The notes under the pieces were generated by a model that saw only the letters and a program-made list of their open reading frames with translations, made no database searches and had not been told where the DNA came from. Made by a program: the position numbers and the translations under genes. From Dyadobacter sp. CY326 (lineage in GTDB: Bacteria; Bacteroidota; Bacteroidia; Cytophagales; Spirosomataceae), in assembly GCF_021390515.1 (NCBI RefSeq), contig NZ_JAJUXI010000006.1:248001-312000 (forward strand): 64,000 bases of DNA. The letters are read 5' to 3'. Positions 42,201-51,224 of the stretch are shown here, piece by piece (position 1 is the first letter of the stretch; every line of letters starts with the position of its first letter).

Positions 42201-43811
42201 GTCAATGCGCCGGTTTTGGAAGGTTCATTAATGGTGGATAAAGGGCAAATGAAATTCGATTATCTGCAATCGATTTTTACTTTTAGCGATAAAATCAACT
42301 TTACGGAAAGTGAAATTACGTCCGATAACATGCTCATTACAGACGCCGATGGAAACACGGCTAATCTAAGGGGAGGGGTTTTTCATGACGGATTCAAATA
42401 TTTCTCACTCGGCTTTAATGCGGATTTGCGCAATTTCAAAATCCTGAACACAACGGCCCGCGATAACAGCACATTTTACGGAACGGCCTATGTGACCGGC
42501 CCCGTTGCCGTGTTTGGCCCCATTGATAATCTGAACATTGAAGCCAATGTAACAAGCAACAAAGGCACCAAAATCCACATTCCACTGGACGGCGCGACAG
42601 AAGTGGCTACGCAGGATTACATTCAGTTTGTCAGCAAGATGCCCGCTGTCGACAGCACTGCAAAAACGACAGATTCGACGGCCAGAAATCAGGTTGCAGG
42701 CGGCATTAAGATGGATTTTAATTTCAATCTCACACCCGACGCGACTTGCGAGATTATTTTTGACAGACAAACGGGTGACATTATTCGCGGAAACGGAAGC
42801 GGCAGGCTTAATCTGAACATTGATACAAAGGGCGATTTTACAATGGCCGGCACTTACGAAATCGAGCGGGGAGAATATAATTTTACACTGCAAAATATCA
42901 TCAATAAGAAATTCAACATCAAGCCCGGCAGTCGCATTGTGTGGTCGGGAGATCCTTATGGCGCTCAGTTGGACGTCAAAGCAGGTTATACGCAAATGGT
43001 TTCCCTCGCCGGCGTGTTGCCCAATACGAATGTGGGCAGTTCTAACGGCGATGCGCTTTCGAGGCGTTATCCGGTGGAAGTTACCATCGCATTGTCGGAA
43101 CAATTGATGTCGCCTCAAATTAAATACGACCTGAAAGTGCTCGATAATCCCTCGCTAAGCAGTTATCGCGGACAGTTGGAGGCATTTCAAAACAAATTGA
43201 AGTCTGACGAACAGGAATTGAGCAGACAGGTGAGCAGTTTGCTGCTTGTCAATCAGTTGCTTCCGGAAACAAGTCTGGCAGCAGTGGGAAGTCAAAATTT
43301 TGTTGGAAGCAGCATTAGTGAGCTTGTTTCCAATCAAATCAGTCGCTGGGCTTCGGGAATCAATGAAAATCTTGAAGTAGGCGTTTCGGGGCTTTCGCTT
43401 GACCAAAATGCATTGAATAACCTGCAACTGCGGTTTTCTTATCGTTTTCTAAATGACAGATTTCGCGTCACACGGGACGGCCGATTCACCAACGGAACGC
43501 AGAGCACAACCGGCGCAAGCACGTATGATGCTGCCAGTTTATTGGGAGAATGGACGCTTGAATATTGGCTGAATAGCCGTGGATCGGTGCGGGTGAAGGC
43601 CTATAACCGCAATGTGCAGAATTCACTTTCTCTCAACTCATCATTCACAACCGGAGGCGTGAGCATGCAGTTTACACACAGTTTCAATCGCTTTTCAGCC
43701 ATGCCAAAACCCGCCGTTAAGTTGCAAACTGCCCCACAAGATTCCACCAAGCAAGACTCGACCGGAAACAAAATGCTCACTCGCCGCGGTAACGCACAGC
43801 CAGACCGCTGA
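39210..43811 (+). CDS. tamB: TamB-like translocation and assembly module protein
   Basis: This 1533-residue AsmA/TamB-family protein has an N-terminal membrane helix (LIVVIIFALLALGIMTIALQL), a long beta-taco of repeated amphipathic strands, and a C-terminal DUF490 domain (about 1100-1480, with FTLQNIINKKFNIKPGSRIV and PQIKYDLKVLD). TamB-like proteins bridge inner and outer membranes and carry phospholipids outward or help assemble outer-membrane proteins. The length is typical of Bacteroidota TamB. It is divergent from tsaD and its 3' end overlaps the converging lipoprotein gene by 35 nt. The C-terminal 30 residues are Lys/Gln/Thr-rich and probably disordered. No TamA gene is in the window. 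Confidence 0.93.
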   Translation: MLKFLKAFGNGLIVVIIFALLALGIMTIALQLPSVQTWAVQRVTSNISEKLGYPITIQKVNIKWFDVVSLEGISVKDKGQKDMIDVGRIDVNLDLNNIIENSKKQIFLDEVNVFQPDVHLVVNPRTGSLNIDGFIERINQLTAPAVPRPANAPENNTPFIIGKSKIIDGTFRYDDPRQARERGRRVFDYSHFELHKLNGDLKNFLVQGDTISFLARNLETVDKQTGLTMHDLDTRFMFSQKKMELKELDAHIGNSYLKDEIILFYNRSGELGDFNHKVRMKGHLVGSYVDSRDLGLFSEYVDNLNEKWRFSGDFNGKVDNFMVSNMDLHFGKGSRMIGNVGFEGLPKIEGVKMDIQLSLSKVQPADLIQYYPEWDMHPKLEKFGQTLLDGTFKGTLEDFAINASASSQMGEVAGDLVFHIADSQSTTYSGEIKTSAFKLGTLLDDEETFQELDFDGKVYGRGTELKYASTDMNATIVRIGFRNYDYKNIGLKGNIQNQYFNGLVSARDSNLLATIEGEFDLSKAQNAFDVQGVVERANLKQLGFAKEDITLRTQLNINLSGNTLDALTGDAKLLNTYLLMANKERNLVMDTLVFSSRQIDERRILKLESEFLTASMDGNFLPTAAYKDITRILEEYKLYFFENEASRAEYYAKKVAQSADRRYEIDYAVETRNLSRFLAFLSPDVYVSRGAKAEGVFKMDNTAFLTLNAVSDTVRYGTNEFVNAEVDVTTSKFVNSAEVLASVLVTSDRQKMSVLVPTEKLEIEGTWDKDHIDFNGALRQVSSTNKANLAGELRFLPAGLDIHFNNSQLNLLEEEWAVPSESFISIVGKDVTMSNLGLVSGKQRIFVNGTASTDPDKSLMLDIKNFRLASLNSLLNTQLAGIMDGSAKVKDVYNSVVLDANFNIESLGYGQYEFGNLSGTGDWDQGSSELEIDAQLNKNARRVFNLTGAYRPKLTSNTLNLRAIFNNFDFKALEPFAEGLVSDISGTAKGVVLIKGAVNAPVLEGSLMVDKGQMKFDYLQSIFTFSDKINFTESEITSDNMLITDADGNTANLRGGVFHDGFKYFSLGFNADLRNFKILNTTARDNSTFYGTAYVTGPVAVFGPIDNLNIEANVTSNKGTKIHIPLDGATEVATQDYIQFVSKMPAVDSTAKTTDSTARNQVAGGIKMDFNFNLTPDATCEIIFDRQTGDIIRGNGSGRLNLNIDTKGDFTMAGTYEIERGEYNFTLQNIINKKFNIKPGSRIVWSGDPYGAQLDVKAGYTQMVSLAGVLPNTNVGSSNGDALSRRYPVEVTIALSEQLMSPQIKYDLKVLDNPSLSSYRGQLEAFQNKLKSDEQELSRQVSSLLLVNQLLPETSLAAVGSQNFVGSSISELVSNQISRWASGINENLEVGVSGLSLDQNALNNLQLRFSYRFLNDRFRVTRDGRFTNGTQSTTGASTYDAASLLGEWTLEYWLNSRGSVRVKAYNRNVQNSLSLNSSFTTGGVSMQFTHSFNRFSAMPKPAVKLQTAPQDSTKQDSTGNKMLTRRGNAQPDR

Positions 43812-44169
43812 GCATGTAACCCTCGCTTTTCACGCTCGTGTAATATTTGTATTTCACATTAATAATGGCATCAGCGCCAATTTTCTGCGCTTTCATCACC
43901 AATCTTGCGGTCAATAATTCTTTCGTCTTCGCATCATTGCCCCGATACATCATGCGCTTATCCTGCGTCTGCCGAGCCGTAAGCGAATCCTCACTCGTTA
44001 TTTCCACAATGCCGATTTCCGAATAAGGACGTTCGAGCGGCTGATTATCATACAAGAGCTCAATGGGATATTTTGTATTTGTCGAGATCGGAATGCCGGA
44101 AGAACAGCCAGCCAAAAGCAGGATGGCGGAGAACAAAAAGAGGCGGGTTACATTATTAACTGGTGTCAT
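43777..44169 (-). CDS. Small lipoprotein, heavy-metal-binding-like fold possible
   Basis: This 130-residue protein has a lipoprotein signal (LFLFSAILLLAGC) and so is membrane anchored. The mature domain contains YSEIGIVEITSED and a helix with LTARLVMKAQKIGADAIINV followed by a beta-strand pair, reminiscent of the YbjQ/heavy-metal-binding-like fold (GADAI + V-x-Y), though I cannot confirm it. It overlaps the tamB 3' end by 35 nt in convergent orientation, so the two mRNAs share complementary ends. The function is unknown. Confidence 0.75.
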   Translation of the reverse strand: MTPVNNVTRLFLFSAILLLAGCSSGIPISTNTKYPIELLYDNQPLERPYSEIGIVEITSEDSLTARQTQDKRMMYRGNDAKTKELLTARLVMKAQKIGADAIINVKYKYYTSVKSEGYMLSGLAVRYRGE

Positions 44170-44388
44170 TTAATTGGTTTGAATCATATAGGCTAAAACT
44201 GCTATTCTTCTTGCAGAATTCCTACTGGCTACAAAAATATGTCGGGCAACTAAAAGCCCATACAGCAAAACGGGTGCCATTTGTTGCAAGATTTTATTTT
44301 GCCATTTATCCGTAAGTCATTGCTAAATGCGATATTCTCAGCTATTTTCATGCATTGTAAATCTCATCTTATCGATATCGCTATGGTC

Positions 44389-47193
44389 ATGAAATTTAAA
44401 AGAAAAAATGCATTCAGGAGCAAAGCCATTTATGGAGTGTTGTTGTCCTCCTTTCTTGCGGCTCCCGCGTTTTCGCAAGATTTACCCAAAGGCATTAAAA
44501 AGGTTACATCGGTTGAAGGAATCACCGAGTATAATCTCGAAAATGGCTTGAAAGTGCTCATGTTTCCGGACCCTTCTAAGCCCACGGTGACGGTGAATGT
44601 GACTTATCTCGTAGGCTCACGTCACGAAGGTTATGGCGAGACAGGGATGGCGCATTTGCTGGAACATATGGTGTTCAAAGGCACGCCCAAGCACCCGAAC
44701 ATTCCGCAGGAACTAACAGAACACGGCGCCAGACCCAACGGAACAACCTGGTATGACCGCACCAATTATTTTGAAACATTCTCGGCGACAGAAGAAAATC
44801 TGAAATGGGCGCTGGACTTGGAATCGGATCGGATGATCAATTCTTTTATTGCGAAAAAAGATCTGGACAGCGAATTCAGCGTCGTTCGAAATGAATTTGA
44901 ATCAGGTGAAAATAGCCCTTTTCGGGTTTTGATGGAGCGTGTAATTTCTGGTTCTTTCCTTTGGCATAATTATGGAAAATCGACCATTGGGAACCGGTCT
45001 GACATTGAAAAAGTGCCCATTGACAATTTACAGGCATTTTATAAAAAATATTATCAGCCGGACAATGCTGTTTTGACCGTTGCCGGAAAAATAGACGAAG
45101 CAAAAACGCTCGCGCTGATCAATGATTATTTTGGCAAAATAGCGAAGCCGGAACGTGTTTTACCCAAATCTTACACATCCGAGCCAACGCAGGACGGCGA
45201 GCGTTTTGTGGAATTGAAAAGAACGGGCGATGTGCAAATGATCATGGCGGCTTATCACATTATGCCAGGCTCACACGCAGATTATCCGGCAATGGAAGTG
45301 TTAACGGAGCTTTTGACGGCAGAGCCAAACAGCCGGCTTTATAAAAATCTGGTAAACACGAAAAAAGCTTCTTCCGAATTCGGTGCTAGTTTCCAATTGT
45401 ATGATCCAGGTTTCGTGCTTTTCGGGGCCGAAGTTTTGAAAGAAAAATCATTGGACGAAGCAAAAAAAGCATTCACCGCAACGCTCGATTCTTCTGCATT
45501 ATTGAAGCCATCTGTTGAAGACATTGAACGCGCTAAAACGACCATTCTGAAAAACTGGGATCTTGAATTCAGAAATTCCGAGCGCGTTGGGTTAAGCATA
45601 AGCGAAGCCATTGCGACAGGGGACTGGCGGCTGGCTTTCCTTTTCCGGGACAACATTCGCAAAGTATCGCCGGAAGATGTCTTTCGCGTTGCACAATATT
45701 ATTTAAAGCCGTCCAACAGAACATTGGGAACATTCGTGCCGGAATCGAATCCGGTGAGAGCCGAAATTCCGGAAGCGCCTAATGTAGCCGAATTGGTAAA
45801 AAACTATAAAGGAGAAGCCGTTGTGGCAGAAGGTGAGGCATTTGATCCGTCACCATTGAATGTTGAATCGCGCACGACGAGAACTGAAAAGCCCAACACA
45901 ATTGAGACTGCATTGCTCCCGAAAACGACAAGGGGAAATGTGGTCGCAGCCCGCATTACATTGCGTTATGGAGACGAAAAAAGCTTGATGAACAAGGCCA
46001 CGATCTCGGACCTGACCGGTTCCATGTTGGATAAAGGAACGAAAACGCGCACGAGGCAGCAGTTGAAAGACGAGCTCGATAAGCTGAAAGCGCGGGTGAG
46101 CTTCTTTGGTGCTGCTAATCAGGCCGGTGCGAGCATTGAAACAACAAAAGAAAATCTTCCTGCGGTGATGAAACTCGTTGCGGAAACTTTGAAAACGCCT
46201 GCATTTGATGAAACGGAATTTGAAAAACTGAAACAAGAGGAACTGGCTGGCATTGAATCGCAACGTAGTGAACCGCAAGCCATTGCATTCAACCAATATC
46301 GCCGCATCGTAACGCCATATCCGAAGAGCGACATTCGCTACGTGGGCACTTTTGATGAAGATGTGGAAAACATTAAAGCGACCACCATTGATCAGATCAG
46401 GCAGTTTCACAAGGATTTTTATGGTGCCAATAATGCATCTGCAACGGTTGTGGGCGACTTTGATAAAGCAGTGATCCAGAAGATTATCAATGATGAATTC
46501 GGCGGCTGGAAGAGTGCGAAACCGTTTACGAGAATTGCCTCACCATATGTGGCTGTAAAGCCGGAAAGCAAAATGCTGGAAACGCCGGATAAGGCCAATG
46601 CAATGTTCGTGGCGGGATTAAACATGCCTTTGCAGGACACAGATCCAGATTATCCAGCCTTGGTGATCGGCAATTATCTGTTAGGCGGCGGCTTCCTAAA
46701 CTCACGTTTGGCAACCAGAATTCGCCAAAAGGAAGGATTAAGCTATGGCGTCGGATCGCAATTCTCTGCAAGTCCGTTGGATAAAAACGGAACGTTCATG
46801 TCTTACGCCATTTATGCGCCTCAAAATGCGGAAAAGCTGGAAGCTGCATTCAAGGAGGAGATTGAAAAAACAATGAAAGAGGGATTTACGGCAGAAGAGT
46901 TGAAAGCCGCCAAATCGGGTTATTTGCAGTCGAGACAAGTGGGACGGTCGCAGGACGCATCGCTGACCAACACTTTGACAAGCAACCTTTACCTGAACCG
47001 GACAATGCAATGGGATGCAGATTTTGAGAAAAAAGTGGAATCCCTGACGCCGGAGCAGATTAAGGCTGCTTTTAACAAGCACATTGATTATAATAAGCTT
47101 GTTATCATCAAAGCAGGCGACTTTGCAAAAGCCAAAAAAGGTGCCCCGGCGGCGGCGGCGCCTGCGCCACTGGGCGGAAGCGAAAAGAAATAA
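44389..47193 (+). CDS. M16 family (pitrilysin-like) zinc peptidase, exported
   Basis: This 934-residue periplasmic peptidase has a signal peptide (GVLLSSFLAAPAFSQ, cleaved about residue 30) and two M16 halves. The first half has the inverted zinc motif His89-x2-Glu92-His93 (MAHLLEHMVFKG) with a downstream Glu in ESDRMIN/EFSVVRNEF; the second half (from about 500) has the family fold without the motif, with LGGGFLNSRLATRIRQKEG as its binding loop. M16 peptidases degrade signal peptides or other small peptides. I start at the ATG at 44389 because it gives the signal peptide; an ATG at 44383 and a TTG at 44281 are other options. It ends at the terminator at 47217. Confidence 0.88.
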   Translation: MKFKRKNAFRSKAIYGVLLSSFLAAPAFSQDLPKGIKKVTSVEGITEYNLENGLKVLMFPDPSKPTVTVNVTYLVGSRHEGYGETGMAHLLEHMVFKGTPKHPNIPQELTEHGARPNGTTWYDRTNYFETFSATEENLKWALDLESDRMINSFIAKKDLDSEFSVVRNEFESGENSPFRVLMERVISGSFLWHNYGKSTIGNRSDIEKVPIDNLQAFYKKYYQPDNAVLTVAGKIDEAKTLALINDYFGKIAKPERVLPKSYTSEPTQDGERFVELKRTGDVQMIMAAYHIMPGSHADYPAMEVLTELLTAEPNSRLYKNLVNTKKASSEFGASFQLYDPGFVLFGAEVLKEKSLDEAKKAFTATLDSSALLKPSVEDIERAKTTILKNWDLEFRNSERVGLSISEAIATGDWRLAFLFRDNIRKVSPEDVFRVAQYYLKPSNRTLGTFVPESNPVRAEIPEAPNVAELVKNYKGEAVVAEGEAFDPSPLNVESRTTRTEKPNTIETALLPKTTRGNVVAARITLRYGDEKSLMNKATISDLTGSMLDKGTKTRTRQQLKDELDKLKARVSFFGAANQAGASIETTKENLPAVMKLVAETLKTPAFDETEFEKLKQEELAGIESQRSEPQAIAFNQYRRIVTPYPKSDIRYVGTFDEDVENIKATTIDQIRQFHKDFYGANNASATVVGDFDKAVIQKIINDEFGGWKSAKPFTRIASPYVAVKPESKMLETPDKANAMFVAGLNMPLQDTDPDYPALVIGNYLLGGGFLNSRLATRIRQKEGLSYGVGSQFSASPLDKNGTFMSYAIYAPQNAEKLEAAFKEEIEKTMKEGFTAEELKAAKSGYLQSRQVGRSQDASLTNTLTSNLYLNRTMQWDADFEKKVESLTPEQIKAAFNKHIDYNKLVIIKAGDFAKAKKGAPAAAAPAPLGGSEKK

Positions 47194-47216
47194 ATTTTCA
47201 ATGTTAAGGAACAGTG

Positions 47217-47250
47217 AAACCGGTGGCAAATTGCGACCGGTTTTCTCTTT
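47217..47250 (+). terminator. Intrinsic terminator after the M16 peptidase gene
   Basis: The arms AAACCGGT (47217-47224) and ACCGGTTT (47236-47243) pair with an inner GCA/TGC helix, followed by a T-rich stretch (TTCTCTTTT). Confidence 0.75.
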
Positions 47251-47266
47251 TAAAGCAGTACATTTT

Positions 47267-47274
47267 TATCTTTG
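47267..47274 (+). promoter_or_regulatory. Candidate -7 element for the phosphatase pair (TATCTTTG)
   Basis: An exact TAnnTTTG lies just after the M16 terminator and 51 nt before the first phosphatase ATG. A TTTG about 19 nt upstream is not evident. Confidence 0.4.
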
Positions 47275-47317
47275 CCTCAAATACAAGGAAAACATAATCC
47301 CTTCAATAGCCATCCAA

Positions 47318-48991
47318 ATGAAATTGGTAACAAACGTGTTCCTCAAATTCCTGATTGCGGGACTCATAATCAGCCCAGCCGTTTTTAGTCAGTCAAAAAC
47401 AAAAACAGCAGCCAGTCCGGGCAAACTAGCACGTCCTAAGCTTGTTGTGGGAATTGTGGTGGACCAAATGCGCTATGATTATTTGTATCGCTATTACGAC
47501 AAATACAAAGAAGGTGGCCTGAAACGATTGATGAATGAAGGGTTCAACTGCCGAAATAACCATTATCATTATGCATTAACGGTGACGGCGGCAGGGCATT
47601 CGGCGATTTATACAGGTTCACTGCCTGCGATGAACGGGATTATTGGAAATGATTGGTATGACAGTCAGGTTGGTAAAACGGTTTATTACACAGACGACAG
47701 CACGGTTGCGACGGTTGGAAGTAACAATGGAGCGGTTGGTAAAATGTCGCCCAGGAATTTGCTGACGAGCACGGTTACCGACCAATTGCGCATTGCAACC
47801 AATTTCCGCTCAAAAACCATTGGCGTTGCCATCAAGGATCGTGCTTCAATTCTTCCAGCCGGCCACGCTGCAAACGGTGCTTATTGGTTTGATGCAAAAA
47901 CAGGCAATTTCGTGACGAGCACTTATTACAGGAATGATCTGCCTGACTGGGTTACGGCCTACAATAACCGAAAAATGCCTTCTGAATATTCCAAAATGGG
48001 CTGGAAAACATTGTTGCCCGTTGCCGAATACACACAAAGCACGCCGGATGATGTGATTTGGGAGGGGAAAATTTCAGGTGAAGCCAAATCCGTTTTTCCG
48101 CATGAGCTCATTGGAACCGCTGGCGACGCTTATACGGTGATCACGACTTCGCCCTGGGGAAACACAATGACCAAGGATATGGCCATTGCGGCGATTAAAG
48201 GTGAAAATTTGGGCAAAGGCACTGACACGGACTTCCTGGCTGTAAGCTTTTCCACGCCCGATCGCATTGGCCATGCATTTGGCCCAAACTCCGTTGAGCA
48301 AGAAGATAATTATTTGAAACTGGACATGGAGTTTGCCGATTTGTTCAACTTCCTGGACACATGGACCGGCAAAGGAAATTACACCGTTTTTCTGACAGCA
48401 GATCATGGCGCAATGGATGTGCCCGCTTTTTGGAAAGACCATAAATTGCCTGCTGGCCTGATGAGCCCGACTGCACTTACGCGCACGGTCGTGAAAGCTT
48501 TGAATGATGCATATGGGGAAGGAGAATACATTTCGGCTTTTGAAAACTATCAGCTTTATCTGAACAAAAAGCTTTTGAAGGAAAAGAAAGTGACCGTTTC
48601 GCAAGTTTACGAAGTGTTGCGCACGGCTTTGCTGCCCGTAGAAGGCGTTGCGGATGTGCTTAATCTCACGGACATTGGTCGCGCGCCTTTGAATACATAT
48701 CAATTGGAAATGTATAAAAACAACATCAACGCAAAGCGTAGCGGCGACATTCAGCTGGTTGTGCAACCTGGTTGGTTTGCAGCATCTTACGCCACCGGAA
48801 CCGATCATGGCACGCCTTACAATTATGACACGCACGTTCCATTTTTGCTTTATGGGTGGGGTGTAAATAAGGGAGAGACATTGCGCCGCACCACCATTGC
48901 CGACATTGCGCCCACGATTGCTTCATTGCTTCACATTTTGCCTCCGAGCGGGAATGTGGGCAATGCAGTTGAAGAAGCGTTGAAAAAATAA
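47318..48991 (+). CDS. PafA-like alkaline phosphatase family protein, copy 1
   Basis: This 557-residue exported enzyme belongs to the alkaline phosphatase superfamily (type I phosphodiesterase/nucleotide pyrophosphatase group) and resembles PafA of Flavobacteria, a calcium-activated phosphate-monoester phosphatase important for phosphate supply. After the signal peptide, metal ligand Asp49 lies in GIVVDQMRYDYLYRY and the likely nucleophile Thr90 in ALTVTAAGHSAIYTG. The second metal set is in FLTADHGAMDVP and TDHGTPYNYDTHVPF (in part). The ATG at 47318 is chosen for the signal peptide, although the frame is open far upstream. It is followed by a terminator and a paralogue. Confidence 0.87.
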   Translation: MKLVTNVFLKFLIAGLIISPAVFSQSKTKTAASPGKLARPKLVVGIVVDQMRYDYLYRYYDKYKEGGLKRLMNEGFNCRNNHYHYALTVTAAGHSAIYTGSLPAMNGIIGNDWYDSQVGKTVYYTDDSTVATVGSNNGAVGKMSPRNLLTSTVTDQLRIATNFRSKTIGVAIKDRASILPAGHAANGAYWFDAKTGNFVTSTYYRNDLPDWVTAYNNRKMPSEYSKMGWKTLLPVAEYTQSTPDDVIWEGKISGEAKSVFPHELIGTAGDAYTVITTSPWGNTMTKDMAIAAIKGENLGKGTDTDFLAVSFSTPDRIGHAFGPNSVEQEDNYLKLDMEFADLFNFLDTWTGKGNYTVFLTADHGAMDVPAFWKDHKLPAGLMSPTALTRTVVKALNDAYGEGEYISAFENYQLYLNKKLLKEKKVTVSQVYEVLRTALLPVEGVADVLNLTDIGRAPLNTYQLEMYKNNINAKRSGDIQLVVQPGWFAASYATGTDHGTPYNYDTHVPFLLYGWGVNKGETLRRTTIADIAPTIASLLHILPPSGNVGNAVEEALKK

Positions 48992-49005
48992 TCTAGCATT
49001 TTACG

Positions 49006-49037
49006 CCTTGCAGACGATTTATCTGCAAGGTTTTTTT
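49006..49037 (+). terminator. Intrinsic terminator between the two phosphatase genes
   Basis: The arms CCTTGCAGA (49006-49014) and TCTGCAAGG (49022-49030) pair perfectly, with seven T after. It leaves 21 nt before the GTG of the second phosphatase. Confidence 0.85.
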
Positions 49038-49058
49038 ATCAAACCATAAACCTGAACC

Positions 49059-50714
49059 GTGAGAAAAATTTGCTTAAAGGCGTTCTTTGTTTTGCTTTCC
49101 GTTTCGGCATTTGCCCAAACAAACAAAAAGCTTGCTTCCAAACCCAGCGCTCTGGCACGTCCCAAACTTGTGGTTGGGATCGTTGTTGACCAGATGCGTT
49201 ACGACTATTTATATCGCTATTACGACCAGTATACAGAAGGCGGCTTCAAACGCATGATGAATGAGGGTTTCAATTGTAGAAACAACCATTATAACTACGC
49301 ATTAACTGTCACCGCAGCTGGCCACGCTTCTGCTTACACGGGTTCCGTTCCCGCGATCAATGGAATTGTTGGCAATGAATGGTTTGATCCAATCACGAAA
49401 CAGGGCGTTTATTGCGTGGAGGACAGCACGGTGGCAACGGTAGGAAGCAATAATCCGACGGTTGGGAAAATGTCTCCAAAAAACCTGCTCACCAGCACAG
49501 TTACGGATCAGCTTCGCATTGCAACCAACTTCCGTAACAAGACGATTGGCATTGCCATTAAGGACAGGGGATCAATTTTGCCGGCTGGTCACACGGCGAA
49601 TGCTTCATATTGGTTTGATTCCAAAACGGGAAACTGGGTTACGAGCACTTATTATATGGAGGATCTGCCGCAGTGGGTGAACGATTACAATGCCAAGAAA
49701 ATGCCTTCAGAATATTTGAAAAAAGGATGGCAATTACTGCTTTCTGCGGACGCTTACACGCAAAGTTCAGCGGATGATGTGAATTGGGAGGGCAAGCTTC
49801 CGGGCGCTAAGCGACCTGTTTTTCCTTATGAGCTGGCTGGTTTAGCTGGTGATGCATTTGGTGTTGTAACCGACACGCCCTGGGGAAACACGATTACAAA
49901 GGAAATGGCGATTGAAGCGATCAAAGGTGAAAACTTGGGCAAAGGTAAGGACACGGACTTTTTGGCCATCAGTTTTTCTTCACCAGACCGGATCGGCCAC
50001 CGGGTAGGACCTAACGCGGTGGAACAGCAGGATGACTTTTTGAAACTAGACAGAGAATTTGCGGAGCTTTTTAATTTCCTGGACGGATGGGTGGGAAAAG
50101 GGGAATACACTGTTTTCCTGACTGCGGATCATGGCGTTGTAGATGTGCCGGGCTTTGCGGCTGCTAACAAGCTTCCGTCCGGTCTGTTGGATCGTCGGGT
50201 GGTAGACGCGGCGACTGATAAAGCATTGGAAGATGCTTTTGGAAAGGATAAATATGTGCTTAGCAGGGAAAATAACCAGCTTTATTTTGATCACGCCCTT
50301 TTGCAAAAAAAGAAAATCACTGTTGCTGCCGCAACAGAAGTCGTTCGTGAATCATTGTTAAAAGTGCCCGGCATCGCCGATGTGCTGAACCTGACCGATC
50401 TCGGGAAAGCGCCTTTGAACAGTTACCAACTGGAACAATTTAAAAACAATGTGAATGTCAAGCGTAGCGGCGATATCCAGATTATCACCGAGCCAGGCTG
50501 GTTATATGGTGCATCGACGGGAACCTCGCACGGCACGCCTTACAATTATGACACGCATGTTCCATTTGTAATGTTTGGGTGGGGGATTAACAAGGGAGAA
50601 ACATTGCGCCGGACTTCGGTTTCGGACATTGCGTCTACGATTGCTTCACTGCTGCACATTTTGCCTGCCAGCGGAAACATTGGCAATCCGGTTGAGGAAG
50701 CATTGAAAAAATAA
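49059..50714 (+). CDS. PafA-like alkaline phosphatase family protein, copy 2
   Basis: This 551-residue paralogue of the upstream gene is highly similar along its whole length, with the metal and nucleophile motifs kept: GIVVDQMRYDYLYRYY, ALTVTAAGHASAYTG and TSHGTPYNYDTHVPF (in part). It starts at a GTG (RKICLKAFFVLLSVSAFAQ is the signal peptide); no ATG gives that signal. The main differences are in the surface loops after residue 240 (WLYGAST for WFAASYA) and near PNAVEQQDDF. The copies may differ in substrate or metal preference. The close upstream terminator means expression probably comes from read-through or from a promoter inside the terminator region. Confidence 0.87.
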   Translation: MRKICLKAFFVLLSVSAFAQTNKKLASKPSALARPKLVVGIVVDQMRYDYLYRYYDQYTEGGFKRMMNEGFNCRNNHYNYALTVTAAGHASAYTGSVPAINGIVGNEWFDPITKQGVYCVEDSTVATVGSNNPTVGKMSPKNLLTSTVTDQLRIATNFRNKTIGIAIKDRGSILPAGHTANASYWFDSKTGNWVTSTYYMEDLPQWVNDYNAKKMPSEYLKKGWQLLLSADAYTQSSADDVNWEGKLPGAKRPVFPYELAGLAGDAFGVVTDTPWGNTITKEMAIEAIKGENLGKGKDTDFLAISFSSPDRIGHRVGPNAVEQQDDFLKLDREFAELFNFLDGWVGKGEYTVFLTADHGVVDVPGFAAANKLPSGLLDRRVVDAATDKALEDAFGKDKYVLSRENNQLYFDHALLQKKKITVAAATEVVRESLLKVPGIADVLNLTDLGKAPLNSYQLEQFKNNVNVKRSGDIQIITEPGWLYGASTGTSHGTPYNYDTHVPFVMFGWGINKGETLRRTSVSDIASTIASLLHILPASGNIGNPVEEALKK

Positions 50715-50727
50715 GGATCTGAATAAC

Positions 50728-50777
50728 AAAAGACGCTGCAATATTGTAAGGTTTCCTTCAATGTTGCAGCGTCTTTT
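50728..50777. terminator. Bidirectional intrinsic terminator
   Basis: The 18-nt arms 50728-50745 and 50760-50777 pair with one T-G wobble (AGACGCTGCAAT core), and the loop contains a further AAGG/CCTT helix. It separates the phosphatase pair from the converging nfeD gene. Confidence 0.85.
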
Positions 50778-50788
50778 TATGTCAAAAT

Positions 50789-51223
50789 TCAGGATTCTTC
50801 TACGATCAAAAGGATGCCGTCTGCTTTCTTGATAACAACCTTGCTTCCAGCCGCTATTAATGTGTGATTGACTGAATTTGCCTTCCATTCGGCGCCGCGG
50901 TAATAAATCTTGCCTTCGCCCTCGGCCGGAATGTCCTTGATCACCATGGCGGTCTCGCCGACAAACTCGTTGTATTCCGAAGCGCCTTTGCGGTCGAGCA
51001 GGCGTCGTGCGTGCTTCCGTAAAACGAGCATTGCCACGAGTGAAATCACGGAAAATGCAATGATCTGACTTTCGGTGCTCGTAAGCAGCCCGAGCGCCGC
51101 CAATAATGAAGTGAACAAAGCGCCAATTGCAAAGAATACGAAGACGAGTAAAACACTAACCAACTCCGCAATCAGCATGATCAGGCCGACGATAAGCCAT
51201 ATTTGAGGCAATGATAAATCCAT
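50789..51223 (-). CDS. NfeD family membrane protein
   Basis: This 144-residue protein has two N-terminal membrane helices (IWLIVGLIMLIAELVSVLL, then FAIGALFTSLLAALGLL) and a C-terminal OB-fold of about 60 residues (GETAMVIKDIPAEGEGKIYY). This is the short NfeD type, which works with SPFH/stomatin proteins in membrane microdomains. The ATG at 51223 follows the SPFH stop codon with a single nucleotide between, so the two are co-translated; in-frame codons up to 51250 would overlap it. The last 30 residues form the usual strand pair (KVVIKKADGILLIVEES). Confidence 0.9.
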   Translation of the reverse strand: MDLSLPQIWLIVGLIMLIAELVSVLLVFVFFAIGALFTSLLAALGLLTSTESQIIAFSVISLVAMLVLRKHARRLLDRKGASEYNEFVGETAMVIKDIPAEGEGKIYYRGAEWKANSVNHTLIAAGSKVVIKKADGILLIVEES

Positions 51224-51224
51224 G

